DNA from: Molanna angustata
Lineage: Eukaryota; Arthropoda; Insecta; Trichoptera; Molannidae
NCBI GenBank assembly: GCA_963576475.1
Contig: OY754975.1
Location: 22,563,169-22,627,168, forward strand
Direction of reading: 5' to 3'
DNA length: 64,000 nt
Below, one piece after another: positions 45,230-55,435 of this stretch (within the stretch, counting starts at the first letter, position 1; each line of letters begins with the position of its first letter). Under the pieces are notes generated by a model. It did no database searches and had not been told where the DNA came from. It saw nothing but the letters and a program-made list of their open reading frames with translations. The translations under genes were made by a program, and so were the position numbers.

Positions 45230-45480
45230 TTAGAAGCTTCTTGAAAACCATTAAGTTAGAACCATTGGATATAATTGGTTCCATAGCCGGGTTGCATGAA
45301 TTGTGAACGAGTAAATGTAAGAGGATGTGTGGTGTATTGGTATGGAGAGTGTACTATGGTTTTGAGACCGGGTTTTTAAGAGTTTGATATAGTAAAGATA
45401 GAACATGGGAATTTTTTCAGTCTCAGATTTTGAGCCACTTCAACTATTTCCTGCTTTCAGACACGTGATTAAACTTTTCT
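45230..45480 (-). pseudogene. Possible LINE C-terminal scrap
   Basis: Across minus frames: THPLTFTRSQFMQ, then ATRLWNQLYPMVLT, then FKKLLKPHAYSF, the order (R-WN-LP; FK-L) typical of the last residues of CR1/Jockey ORF2. Frameshifts separate the pieces. Confidence 0.35.
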
Positions 45481-45640
45481 TTCAAACACATATAATAGAA
45501 CTTGAAACCTTATTGTGCCCATAAAAAGTAATTGATTTATTTTTAAGCAAATTTTCAATAACTACAAAAAGCCATTTACAGATAATAAAATCAATCTCTC
45601 ATTAATGTCAGTAGGTAAAATAATGTGCACAAGAATCATT

Positions 45641-45672
45641 TTGTGTAACAAGGACATATTCAATCTTTAAAA
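45641..45672 (+). mobile_element. SINE family A tail scrap
   Basis: TTGTGTAACAAGGACATATT then CAATCTTTAAAAAAATA matches the SINE A 3' end (CTTGTTACAAGGACATATTC). It abuts the PEX14 exon-4 end, and its A-run supplies the PEX14 read-through stop. Confidence 0.6.
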
Positions 45673-45943
45673 AAATATATATCTCACATTATCTCGAGTG
45701 CTGTCACTATTCTTGGTGACCACCTCCCCTTCGCTGGAGTTGGATCCTCCCGATTCACTCCCTCCCCTGCGTCCCTCCATCACACCGTGTCCTTGCTGGT
45801 CATCCTTCTCCTTGTCCTCCTCCTCTGCTCGCCCCAGCATAGGACTGTCTTCGTCAGCTCCCTGCAAGTGCACCGAGCTGTGCAACTGCCACGCAGGGAT
45901 GGACGGGGGCTCAGCTCGGATACTCAGGGAAGGAAATTGATTT
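45667..45943 (-). CDS. PEX14: PEX14 coding exon 4 (C-terminal region)
   Basis: Acceptor ATTTTCAG; the first base completes the Arg split with exon 3. Reads NQFPSLSIRAEPPSIPAWQL, matching the conserved PEX14 block (RRQFPPSPSAPKIPSWQ in vertebrates), then an acidic/polar low-complexity tail (EEEDKEKDDQQGHGVMEGRR, GGSESGGSNSSEGEVVTKNS). Read straight through it ends DNVRYIFF-stop at 45667, giving a 275-residue protein across four in-phase exons (828 nt). The last residues come from a SINE-like A-run, and a good donor AAT|GTGAGA at 45688 precedes them, so the true end may be a further exon. Confidence 0.85.
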
Positions 45944-46257
45944 CTGAAAATGTCACCAAATTATACTAAAATATTTAGAACAACACAACTGCTGAGTAAA
46001 TTGCATTAAAATTAGTGTGGTCAGTATATAAATGCTACACATGAAAGGCTTCATATTCATATGAATAAAAATGTAATACACTACCCATCAAATACTTTAA
46101 TAGATATATACCGAATGCATAAATGTGTTTTTACTCCTCACCAACCCAAGTGAATATAGTGGGCAGTTATGATTTTGCAATTTTTAAGGCTATTTTTTTT
46201 ATTGCAGTTTATCAACTAGTATCATGTCGAGATTGTATTCTTAAAGTTTCATCACAA

Positions 46258-46285
46258 TGTGTGTGTGTGTGTGTGTGTGTGTGTG
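46258..46285. repeat. (GT)n microsatellite
   Basis: About 13 GT copies within PEX14 intron 3. Confidence 0.95.
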
Positions 46286-47150
46286 CTATGTACGGTATGT
46301 TAATTCTGCTTTATCGATTATAGACTAAAGTACTCATTCCATTCTTTTCGATAATTGCAAATTTGTATATCTATTACTCACTTAGACCCCATTAGATTTT
46401 GAAGGATATCTGAATAGTGCTTCTGATTTTCTGTCAAATATTTCAAAGGCACCCAAAGCGCAGATTTTTTACTTTCAAATTGGTAAAAAGGCACATCACT
46501 TTCACAAAGTGGCATTGAAGAAATATTAAGTTTTCATAATAAAATATTTAAATAAAACATTATTATTGCCCCAACTCATTTCATAAAAATGTTGAAAATT
46601 TTCCATACAAAATTTGAATAGGTACTTTGTGGAGTGACTTGGTAGTAAAAAAAGTATAAATAACCAAGTGCCACAACCCACTTGGTTATTTATACTTTTT
46701 GCACATATAAAAACATATTGTAGATTAGCAGATTTAATGCCATTCACAATTATTTCAACTAACCAGAATTGGATCTTATACAAAATTTGCATATTACTAG
46801 GAAGGAGTTAAACTACAGAAATATATTTATCATTAGAAAGTCTGAGAAGAAATACACCAAGGGGACTGTGTAATACCGATAGAAGATTAAAACCTCCGTC
46901 AGTAGTATCTATTATTTAATGAGTTTCCACAAAGTTCATCAATTATGCTTTTTTTAGTTCATTCAATCCTATGTTGGTTCGTATGTAATATTCACCTAGT
47001 ATAAAAATATACAATACTTTAAAAAAAGGATTGATAGGAAACTAAACAAAGCATAATTAATGAATGTTGCCCAAGTGGATAAAGTGGTGAAACCAATCAA
47101 TGATGTGTCTGATTGCTGTTGCTTATAGTATTGATATAATAACAACTTAC

Positions 47151-47389
47151 CTATTAAGTAAAATGCCTTTTATGGAAGTTATATCAGACTTGAGTCCATC
47201 AATCTGTCCCCTTGCAATCTGATTACTATTGTGTAAGTTGCTCAACCTGTCAACTTCAGATCTAACGGTCACTAGTTGCTGTTTTAAATCATTCATACTA
47301 CTTTCTAGTGACTTGCTCATATCAACCAGTATTTCCTCCATCGTCTTCTTCTTTGGTCGTACTCCAAACAACAGAGTTTCTATCCATTT
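47151..47389 (-). CDS. PEX14: PEX14 coding exon 3 (coiled coil)
   Basis: Reads KWIETLLFGVRPKKKTMEEI then LVDMSKSLESSMNDLKQQLV, TVRSEVDRLSNLHNSNQIA and DGLKSDITSIKGILLNR. The heptad pattern predicts the PEX14 coiled coil used for oligomerisation and PEX13 contact. RPKKK follows the membrane segment of exon 2. Acceptor TTTTTTATAG, donor AG|GTAAGT; 239 nt, ending two bases into an Arg codon completed by exon 4. Confidence 0.93.
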
Positions 47390-48246
47390 CTATAAAAAAT
47401 AATTTCTTGATACAAATAGATACAGAAAAATTACAGATAGAGAGAAATGTGACATGTAAACATATCTTTTCAAATATGATAAATGGAATCTGAATCCAAA
47501 AATATAACAATAACCCGAAAAAGGCATAGAAAATATATATATATTTTATTTAACAAAACTTTATGAGCACCTGAGCATTATTTTGCAATTGACTGCGTTT
47601 ACTTTGAAGAATTTCATTTTTTTTTTAATTAACAAATTTTTGGTACAGAGTATATATATAATACATATTTACTGTAATATACATATACATACATACATTT
47701 ATACACATCTATTACACATACCAAAATTCCCACAAGGCTTAGCCTGTTTGTGGGTATATCTTAATAAAATTATAAATAAAAATGTTGATTGTGTGTTATC
47801 TACATGTAAACAGTTTTTTGTTAATGCATATGTGATAGGTCAAAAAAATTTAACTATTACAAAGAGAAAATAAAAAACAAAATATAAACAACAGAAAAAT
47901 AAAACAAAATAGAAAAAAAATTAATAATAATTAGAGTATTATAAAAGGAAATCCTGTATGTTCTCATTATCAATAAGCCATAACTTGAGACGATTAACAA
48001 ATGCTGAGTGATTATTTTGAATATAAGAAGATGAAATTAAAATACTCTGCTTCACTTCTACATAAATATATATCTACTTAGACAGGAAAATTAAATATCA
48101 ATTTTATATAGCACCATTTTGTGACAGCATGATCATTCTAAGGGCGCTCATGTCGGTAAGTCCATTTCATCTGGTCACTAGTTCTATAACATTAAAATAT
48201 TCGAACATTGTAACTCATGCACTTTGAAAAAAAGTCATCAACTCAC

Positions 48247-48513
48247 CTTATAAACCCAATAAACACCATATGCGATTCCACCTAATAAAGCCACAGACAT
48301 AAATACTTCTTTAAACCAAGAAGTCTTAGAATGTCTATACATTAGTAATTCGGAAGAAGCTACGGCGGGAAGACTCCACGAAGCAGCACCATGTTCAAAG
48401 GCCTTTTTGATCTCGTCTTCTGTGAGACCTTTTGACCTTAAAAATTTGTGCTTTTGTTCCAGGGGGCTTCTTTGGATATTAGGATTGGAAAGAAATTTAA
48501 CGGCGGTCGAAAT
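48247..48513 (-). CDS. PEX14: PEX14 coding exon 2 (PEX5-binding + membrane segment)
   Basis: 267 nt, phase 0. Starts ISTAVKFLSNPNIQRSPLEQ then KHKFLRSKGLTEDEIKKAFE: the conserved PEX14 N-terminal helical domain that binds WxxxF/Y motifs of the import receptor PEX5 and binds PEX19. It ends with the hydrophobic segment EVFMSVALLGGIAYGVYWVYK, the membrane anchor. Acceptor TGTTTTAG, donor AAG|GTGAGT. Confidence 0.96.
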
Positions 48514-48757
48514 CTAAAACACAATCAAAAAATATCATAAGTTAGTTCCCCAGTTACATTCATTAGCTAAAAAATATAAGTACTCCGCATTAACATACTA
48601 AATTTCACTTTGTAAACACTCCGAGAATATAAAGTACAAAGTCCTTCGGAATGCAAAATCTCGTACCCAAAAAATATTCTTATTCTATTCACGATCGCGC
48701 TGTGCACTGCGCGAATGTAAAAAAACAAAACATTTTCACAAATAACAAAACACCTAC

Positions 48758-48802
48758 CAGTTCTTCTCTTAAGCTAACGTTTTCTACATTACTTGAAGAC
48801 AT
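48758..48802 (-). CDS. PEX14: PEX14 coding exon 1 (start)
   Basis: ATG at 48802-48800 begins MSSSNVENVSLREEL; the donor CTG|GTAGGT follows. Joined to exon 2 it gives LREEL-ISTAVKFL, the family consensus 'REELVxTAVKFL'. PEX14 is the peroxisomal membrane docking factor: with PEX13 it receives cargo-loaded PEX5 and forms the import pore. The full model (15 + 89 + 79.7 + 92 codons, about 275 residues) is close to the length I recall for insect PEX14. Introns are 244, 857 and 1207 bases. The start is chosen because it is the only ATG in frame just before the conserved REEL. Confidence 0.93.
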
Positions 48803-49134
48803 AATGAGTAGTTGCATATAAGTTATGAAAAGTAAAATTTGTATAGAGATTCGACGTAAAAACTCATCAAATTTTATAATATCCGCGTGATTTATTCTTT
48901 GGTCTGAATAATACGGAAATAATTCATTAATTAAACATCACAAAAAAATGACAGACCAGACGTCAGACCACCGCACAGAAACAGAATTAATAAAGTCACA
49001 GATAATTCGGATAAGATAGAAGTAAACCAAAGATTTCCATAACTAAATGGAATACTCCGTGAAATGAGTGTGTCGTGATGTATTGCGCTTGGTTGGCAAC
49101 ATATTGCAGTTTTCCATACATTTTCCGATAGTTT
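48803..49134 (-). promoter_or_regulatory. PEX14 5' flank / presumed promoter region
   Basis: Sequence upstream of the start codon, AT-rich but with GC-richer patches (GACGTCAGACCACCGCACAG near 48958). No TATA box or initiator could be assigned; the transcription start is not determinable from sequence alone. Confidence 0.35.
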
Positions 49135-49569
49135 ATTTATTTATATAATTAATGTACAAAGGCGGGTTTATTGCCATAAGGCAATTTCTTCCAACCAACC
49201 CGAGCAACGTGAAGTCTCTGAAGCTAAATTGGTACAAATAAAATAGAGAAGTAAGAAAAAATACAAAGGAACAAAAAAAGAAAAGAGAGTTAAAAAAAAG
49301 AATAATAAAAATAACACTGATCATAGCAATGTGGAAAAGGAGGTTACAGAAGGATATTGAAGGAATTCAAGAACTATTTGACAGATAAAGTTTTTTAGTT
49401 TACCTTTAAATATTTGAATGGATTGAGATGACGTTACTTCATCACATAGGTCATTCCATAGTCTAGCTGATTGTACTTGAAAAGAAGAGATGAAAACCTC
49501 TGTATTGTGAATGGGGATAGATAGTGTAGTACGTTCAGCAGATCTAAGGGGTAGGCTGTGACTTGACAA
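49135..49569 (-). pseudogene. 5'-truncated LINE with ATTGCC stem-loop tail
   Basis: An 82-codon minus frame has ERTTLSIPIHNTEVFISSFQ then VQSARLWNDLCDEVTSSQSI and FKGKLKNFI, the very C-terminus of Jockey/CR1-type ORF2. After the stop the 3' UTR carries GGGTTGGTTGGAAGAAATTG CCTTATGGCAATAAACCCGCC-type sequence (49150-49205) and an A-rich TAAATAAATAAA tail. This copy ties the stem-loop tail family to a coding LINE. Confidence 0.85.
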
Positions 49570-50139
49570 GAAAACGACGTTCTTCGTTATTTTTAATTTA
49601 ATTTTAATTAGTGTTTTCTCTTCGGTGTTCGTGGGTAATTTGTAAAACTAGGGATATTTTCAATTGTTTTCATTCATTTGATTTATTTTTTATATTGTTA
49701 AAATTCTATCGGTTTATATAAATGTCAACTTTATTTTTTTTTCCGTTTACTTGAAAGTTTATTCTTAAGTATAATTTTTATTAACGGTATTTTTAGTGCT
49801 TATTTGTATTCATTTTTAAAATATGTTGGTTTTAAATTAAAAAGTGTTTATAAGTATATAAAAAGAGCAAATAATCGTTTATTTTTATTGTTCTCTTTTT
49901 TTGAATTATAATTTTTCTATATCCACGCAATATTTTAATTTAAATCTAAATAAATACCATATATAATGAATAAATATTTTACACTCCCACACTAAATTAA
50001 AAACTAATAAATAAAAAAATGATCTTTGCAAAACCAAAGAGAACAACTTATTACATAAACAATGGGTACCTTAAATTAATATGCTGCCTTACAGCAATTA
50101 AATATCTCAAATAAAATCAACAAGTATATCATTTTTCCT
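49570..50139. other. AT-rich; possible gypsy 3' LTR, not proven
   Basis: This is where the 3' LTR of the minus-strand gypsy-like element should lie, but I see no convincing similarity to the proposed 5' LTR beginning at 51856. No gene seen. Confidence 0.3.
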
Positions 50140-50381
50140 TATAATTAATTCTTGTTGCTGGTCGGGGTCTCAAATGATTAGTCCAGTTGGCTTCATCCGT
50201 TGAAACATTCTGGAACAAAGGAGAACTTTCATCAGAAATTTTGATGTTTTCTAATGAAATCTCCTCTGAAGAATTAATTCTTCAGCAGAAATTTCATTGT
50301 CCCCTAAAAGAACATCTTCCTCAACACCCCGAACAAAGGAACCTAATTGATTCAAATATATTTTCCAAATTAAATTATTGA
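50140..50381 (-). pseudogene. Gypsy-like pol C-terminus
   Basis: Continues from the integrase tail after a stop (LV-stop-VNNLIWKIYLNQLGSF), then VRGVEEDVLLGDNEISAEEL, and after a frameshift DEANWTNHLRPRPATRINYK and stop. This is the usual 'V..N...W.RHI.QL' plus RP-rich end of Ty3/gypsy polyproteins. Confidence 0.65.
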
Positions 50382-50382
50382 C

Positions 50383-50715
50383 TTATACCAAATATAGCCA
50401 ATCCGAGATCACTTTAAAAATTGTTCCTTGAACCCAATTTCGACCATTCGTTGGTCTAAAATCTTTTACCCAGACTTTTTTACCAATTACATACTTATTT
50501 TTCTTATACTTTCTACCATCATAATTTTTCTTTTGGTTATTCTGACTCTTAATTACCTTATTTAATACATTGATAAAACATGTGTCATCATTCTGCTCAA
50601 AGGCATGCGACACGTTAACTTGTTTTTTAAAAGGTTTCCGATTTTGTAAATTCACTTTACAATTCGCTTTTATATGACCTTTTAAACCACAACGAAAACA
50701 AATTAATACTTAGTT
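50383..50715 (-). pseudogene. Gag zinc knuckle fused to integrase tail
   Basis: Starts with ICFRCGLKGHIKANC (CCHC zinc knuckle, CX2CX4HX4C) of gag, continues NLQNRKPFKKQVNVSHAFEQ and within about 40 residues becomes KYVIGKKVWVKDFRPTNGRN then WVQGTIFKVISDWLYLV, the C-terminal integrase domain of Ty3/gypsy elements. Protease, reverse transcriptase, RNase H and most of integrase are missing, with the reading frame kept. The in-frame fusion indicates a large internal deletion. Confidence 0.78.
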
Positions 50716-50736
50716 AGTATTTTTCACAATATTACT

Positions 50737-51428
50737 CTATGCCATATTTTTATTTTTAACAGATTCCTTTTTTGTATTTTTATTGTTCGTTGTGCGCATG
50801 CGAGAATCATCATGGTTACCAATTACCCCAACGTGATTGTAGGATAAATTGTTACTTTCACGCCGTTCACTTTGAAACGTTTCACACACTGAACCTAGCT
50901 TGACACAGTCTTCGAAATTTAATTTTTCACAATCTAAAAATAATTTTTCTTGGATTTTATACTTTGATATTCCTAGAATAAAAGTATCTTTTAAAACCAA
51001 ATCCAAATAATCACCAAATTTGCAGTTTACTGATAATTTCCTTAAACGAACTGCAAATTCTTTGATTGATTCATGTGAATCCTGTTTACATCCATAAAAT
51101 TTTCTCTTAAATTCGAAAACATTGGATTCATTATCGCAATAATTTTTCAATTTAAGCATTAAATCTTCCACATTTAAAACCGTGACCTTGTTAGGTACAC
51201 ATAAATTAACTAATAAGTGGAAAGATTCCTCTGTCAAGGTATTGAGAAATAGCGCTCTCTTTCGAACTTCAGAAACACTATTTTCATCATATAATAATAA
51301 ATTTTGTGTAAATCTGGTATAAAATATATCCCAACTGTCTGTCCTGTGACAAAACTTCGGAATATCCATCTGGAGTAATCCCTGAGACCCCCAGACAAAC
51401 CTAGATTATCATTTCTTTTAGAATTCAT
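50737..51428 (-). pseudogene. Gypsy-like gag capsid region
   Basis: The main frame (51369-50737) reads MDIPKFCHRTDSWDIFYTRF, KLKNYCDNESNVFEFKRKFY, GCKQDSHESIKEFAVRLRKL, FEDCVKLGSVCETFQ: the retrotransposon gag (capsid-like) fold of Ty3/gypsy. A start at 51428 (MNSKRNDNLGLSGGLRDYSR) is joined through a frameshift near 51370. The frame continues past TAG (50737) and TAA stops into the zinc knuckle. Minus strand, about 210 residues. Confidence 0.82.
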
Positions 51429-51840
51429 TTTAAAATAAATAAAAAAAAATCTTTTTACAAAATTTAAAATTACACAAAATAAAAAATAACATGAAAATCA
51501 GAGCAAGAAAATTTTACAGAATATAACAAATAAAATCAAATATATCAAAATACTGATCTTTTCTTCTGCCTTGATTCTAGATTGACCCTCTGACTGATTA
51601 TCAGCTAGCTGTTTCCCAGGACTCCTTGAAGGCGATAGCTTCTATCTTCTTCCTTAACCTCCTCAAAAACTGCTGTTGAAACCTGCACCCTAGTCCCGAA
51701 CTCCTGTCAGTCCTGGAACCCGTGCTTTATCCTGCTTGCAGACTTTCCCAATCAATGGCTGGAACAATCTTGAAATGTAGGCCCTTGCCTGTATCTAAAA
51801 CAAAATTTGTAATTTCTTCTTTAAGAGTAGGCCCTTGCCT

Positions 51841-51855
51841 ACATCGACTGCGCCA
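51841..51855 (-). promoter_or_regulatory. Gypsy-like primer-binding site (Ser tRNA type)
   Basis: Minus strand TGGCGCAGTCGATGT: TGG pairs with a tRNA CCA end, and TGGCGCAGTCG is the form used by 17.6/297-type elements with serine tRNA. It lies about 410 bases upstream of gag and fixes the inner end of the 5' LTR. Confidence 0.75.
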
Positions 51856-52019
51856 TGTTATGTTCTCTCTCTATCCAGGAGAGAATATCTTTAATAATTA
51901 ATCGTGGAGAGATCAATAAATACCAAGGTGTATTTTATATCAAAAAGAAGAATATATTACAATAAAGATCGTTTTACAAGACGTTCACATTATGAAAGTC
52001 TAATCTAGAATCATCTAGA
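51856..52019 (-). repeat. Gypsy-like 5' LTR, inner part
   Basis: Begins (plus view) TGTTATGTTCTCTCTCTATC directly at the primer site and runs into the foldback element at 52020, which may have inserted in the LTR. Outer end not identified. Confidence 0.5.
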
Positions 52020-53728
52020 ACTAGTTGCATGTAACACATGAGATCCAACTGTCGATAGTATGCATAATCAAAGAATACGTACCAAACTATAAACAACACA
52101 AATTAATAAATATTTGAAGATATTTTATTTTCTATATAAAACATGTTGGTATGTTTGTCAGGATAGGATAGTATGGAGGTCAGTCTATTTTTCCTACACA
52201 GAATATGAAAATAGCATGATGGTATGTATGTATGTTTGGAGATGAAGTATCAAACTATTAAGTCTTCTTACATATTGTGTATAGGCGACTGCCATACAAA
52301 ATGTATGAAGCGATGTCGTCACTAAATTCAATTTTTAAAAAAAAGGTTAAAAAAAATTGAGATCTTCTACTACAATTTAAATATTTTTTATAGAAAATAA
52401 AATTATCTAGTTGGGGTGTTTCGGCTTTTTTCGATAATTGTAAAAGTTTTGGAAATATAGGCAGTTAAACTCATAAATTTATCATAAAAAAAAATATTTT
52501 TCTTAATAAAAAATGTTTGAGAAACCCTGGAATTTTTTTGAATGAATTCATTTTAGATTTTGTATTTTTCTATATTTGTACAAATTTTCAGCGTTCTAGC
52601 TTTTATGGTTTCTGAGATATATGGAAAAATAAAATAAAAATTCAAAAGTTGATAACCCCTGACTGAAACAAAAATTCGAAATTCCGAGTAAAAAAGTTTT
52701 GTAGGCCTGTAACTGTTTATATATTCTGAAATTTTAGGCTCTGTAAATTGAGTGGATCAAAAGTTATAAGGGGGGGACGGACACACACACAGATACACAC
52801 ACACACAGACACACGAAATGTTCTACTCCGAATTCTGAGTAAATCCGTGTATGGAACATATATGCTGCGAAGCCTCTAAGTTGGTGTTTTTTGACTTCAA
52901 AGTTGGAAAAGCCGTGAAAAAAGTAGACCTCTGCATACAATTCTCGCGTATTCTGGCTTGATACATTGTCGATATGTTAAGAGAACAAAGTTCTCCTGAA
53001 CAAATCGACAGTTGGATAAACAGTTATAGGCCTACAAAACTTTTTTACTCAGTATTGTGAATTTTTGTTTAAGTCAGGGGTTATCAACTTTTGAAATTTT
53101 AGTCTATTTTTCCATATATCTCAAAAACCATAAAAGCTAGAACGCTGAAAATTAGTATAAACATAGACAAATACAAAATCTAAAATTTATTTTTTTCAAA
53201 AAAATTCCAGGGTTTATCAAACATTTTTTATTAAGAAAAATATTTCTTTTATGATATTATTATGAGTTTAACTTCCTATATTTCCAATTTGTTTTAAAAT
53301 ATAGAAAAAAGCCGAAACACCCAAACTAGATAATTTAATTTTCTATAAAAAATATAAACATCGTATTAGCACATCTCAAATTTCTTGTAACAATTTTTAT
53401 AAAAATTGAATTTAGTGACGACATTGCTTCATACAATTTGTATGGCAATAGCCTACACACAATATCTAAGAGTTTATAGTTTGATACTAATCTCCAAACA
53501 TACATACATACCATCATTCTGTTTTCATATTCTGGGTAGGATCAAAGGACTGACCTCAATACTATCCTATCTTGACATACATACCTAGGTACATGTGTTG
53601 TATAGAATACCAAATATCTTAAAATATTAAATAATTTGTATTTATGGGTTTATAGTTTGGTACTTATTCTTCAACTATACGTACTATCGCTATCGACAGT
53701 TGGATCTCATGTGTTACATGCAACTAGT
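52020..53728. mobile_element. Complete foldback (long-TIR) element
   Basis: Ends ACTAGTTGCATGTAACACAT and its exact inverse. The arms (about 52020-52727 and 53020-53728, some 700 bp each) are inverted copies throughout, e.g. GTATGGAGGTCAGTC / GACTGACCTCAATAC, GGGGTGTTTCGGCTTTTTTC / GAAAAAAGCCGAAACACCC, TTGAGAAACCCTGGAATTTT / AAAATTCCAGGGTTTATCAA. A loop of about 290 bp has ACACACACACAGATACAC and CCGAATTCTGAGTAAATCC. No transposase frame. It can form a very long hairpin. Partial copies at 18270, 27987 and 31626. Confidence 0.92.
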
Positions 53729-54349
53729 TATTAGTAAAATATATTTTTATACTTGCCTACTAATATATTTATTAGTGTGGTTGTTTACCGGTAATAAGTC
53801 CGCCAAATAATGTGAAAAAATTTCAATAATTTATATTTATATTTTTTTTTTAAGAATTTTATTATCATTAACAATTTTGGCGGTTCTGTGATAAATCGTC
53901 TAATCGTACACGACAACTATAGTATCACGTCAAAACAGAACATCGTGAAACCGAACAGAGACAAATCAACACCTAGTCAAAACAGAACATTTCCATCATA
54001 ATAGCAATAATAACATCGAACATACAAAACAAACCTATTCTAACCAAAAGTTTGGATCTTATGCGACGTCTAATTTTTTATAATCTTTTTGAAATCGTAC
54101 TAGAATTATTATGTTATGTCTATGTGTTGATTTATCGCCGTTCTGTTTTGTGATGTTTTGTTTTGGCGTGATACGAATGTGTTCTTGATGCGACCTTTCC
54201 TGTTCGCGTTATATATTGTTAAAATTTGGCGCCATATCAGCTGACCACAAACAAATATTTATGATAAATTATGTGTGAATAAAAAAATATATTTTGACAA
54301 TAAGATAACCTCGCAAATGTGACATTACAAGTGACAATTTTTGAGAGTC
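53729..54349. other. No gene seen
   Basis: AT-rich. 53880-54190 contains loosely inverted motifs (TCACGTCAAAACAGAACATC against GATGTTTTGTTTTGGCGTGA; GACAAATCAACAC against GTGTTGATTTATC), so a degenerate palindromic element of about 300 bp (roughly 53870-54195) is likely. Confidence 0.5.
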
Positions 54350-54800
54350 GAAATTAGACACGCGTCGTGTGGACACGGACCGCGCTCACTGAACGGCCGA
54401 GGGATGTATGTCCACATCCCTCGTGGCCAGAGCAGCTGCAAACCGCACCAAAGGGTATCGGTTAGGTTCGCTCCACATCGGCAGCCATGGACGTGACACC
54501 TGGAGTGCTGAAATAGATCGGCGCACCACCATTCGGCGAGAGAGCCGCTTTCCTGGACCGAAGCGGGTGCTGAGTTTGGAAAGTGTTCCAAACGCTGTTG
54601 GGTCGCGCTAGACCCTGGAGCAACGGCCTGCATCTCCTTGAGACTCGCCCCGCCGCCGTTCGCACCCGACGTCACCCAACCGGCATCTGCCGGTGTCTGG
54701 GACCCGAGGTTGCTTTCGCCGATAGCCTTGCCCCTTCGCCCATCAACGACGGTCCATTCCGGCAATGACGGTGCATCAGCACCTTCATGGCCGTGGCGAA
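54350..54800 (-). other. GC-rich retroelement-like block
   Basis: GC-rich island in AT-rich DNA with a long minus frame (ATG context none; 54325-54909) that crosses the LINE tail. Reads such as CGANLTDTLWCGLQLLWPRG have no domain I recognise. It lies immediately downstream of the minus-strand LINE at 54824 and may be the older element into which that LINE inserted. Confidence 0.35.
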
Positions 54801-54823
54801 AAATTATACATACATACATACCA

Positions 54824-55435
54824 TCACGCCATGTCCCTTGCGGGGTAGGCAGAGAGAACCGAAAGCCACATTTTTTTATCCTGGCACGCATTTCTCGCCT
54901 CGTCCACATTCATGCATCGTCTCATACATGTTCGTCTGTTGCTCACACTTCTAACATTTCCGTCTTTCAGAATATCGTTCACATGGTCGTTCCGTCCCTT
55001 TCTTGGGCGTCCCCGACCTCCCATTCCATTCCTTTCGGCTCTGTATATTTTCTTCGTCAGGCGCTCCTCATTCATTCTCCCCATGTGACCAAACCATCTC
55101 AATGTGTTAACCTTCATTCTAGTAATGACATCTTTCTTCAACTTACATTCTTTCCTTATGTCCTCATTTCTTACCCTGTCATACATCGTTCTATTGCAAA
55201 TTCTTCTTAACGATCTCATTTCAACTGCATTTATTCTGCTTTCATGCGTCTTTTGCCATGTCCAGGTTTCACTTGCATACGTCAAGGTTGGCACTACGAT
55301 GGCGTTATGAATGGCAACTTTGGCATCCTTTGATATGTTGCGGTCATTCATAATTGGTCTAAGTGCTCCATTCACTTTGTTTCCTGCCATAACTCTTCTT
55401 TCGATCTCTTTATCAAGCCGTCCATTCCGTTGAAA
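54824..55435 (-). pseudogene. 5'-truncated LINE ORF2 C-terminal half
   Basis: An open 188-codon frame plus upstream residues: DKEIERRVMAGNKVNGALRP, VVPTLTYASETWTWQKTHES, RINAVEMRSLRRICNRTMYD, LRWFGHMGRMNEERLTKKIY, GRGRPRKG, ending MDEA-type CMNVDEARNACQDKKMWLSV. This is a widespread arthropod LINE C-terminus (AxTLTYxSExWxWQKxHESRINAVEMRxLR). The 3' UTR has CAAGGGACATGGCGTGATGG and GTATGTATGTATG. The frame is intact over the part present; the clade (RTE or related) is not settled here. Confidence 0.88.

Noticed and set aside
45698..45969. + strand frames over the PEX14 tail
   Set aside because: Antisense shadows of PEX14 exon 4, which matches the family block ending in SIPAWQL on the other strand.
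49570..50139. Gypsy 3' LTR
   Set aside because: Position fits, but I could not align it with the proposed 5' LTR at 51856-52019, so it is not called.
54325..54909. 194-codon minus frame as a host gene
   Set aside because: It begins inside the 3' end of a LINE in another frame and crosses into a GC-rich block where stops are rare; no domain is visible.
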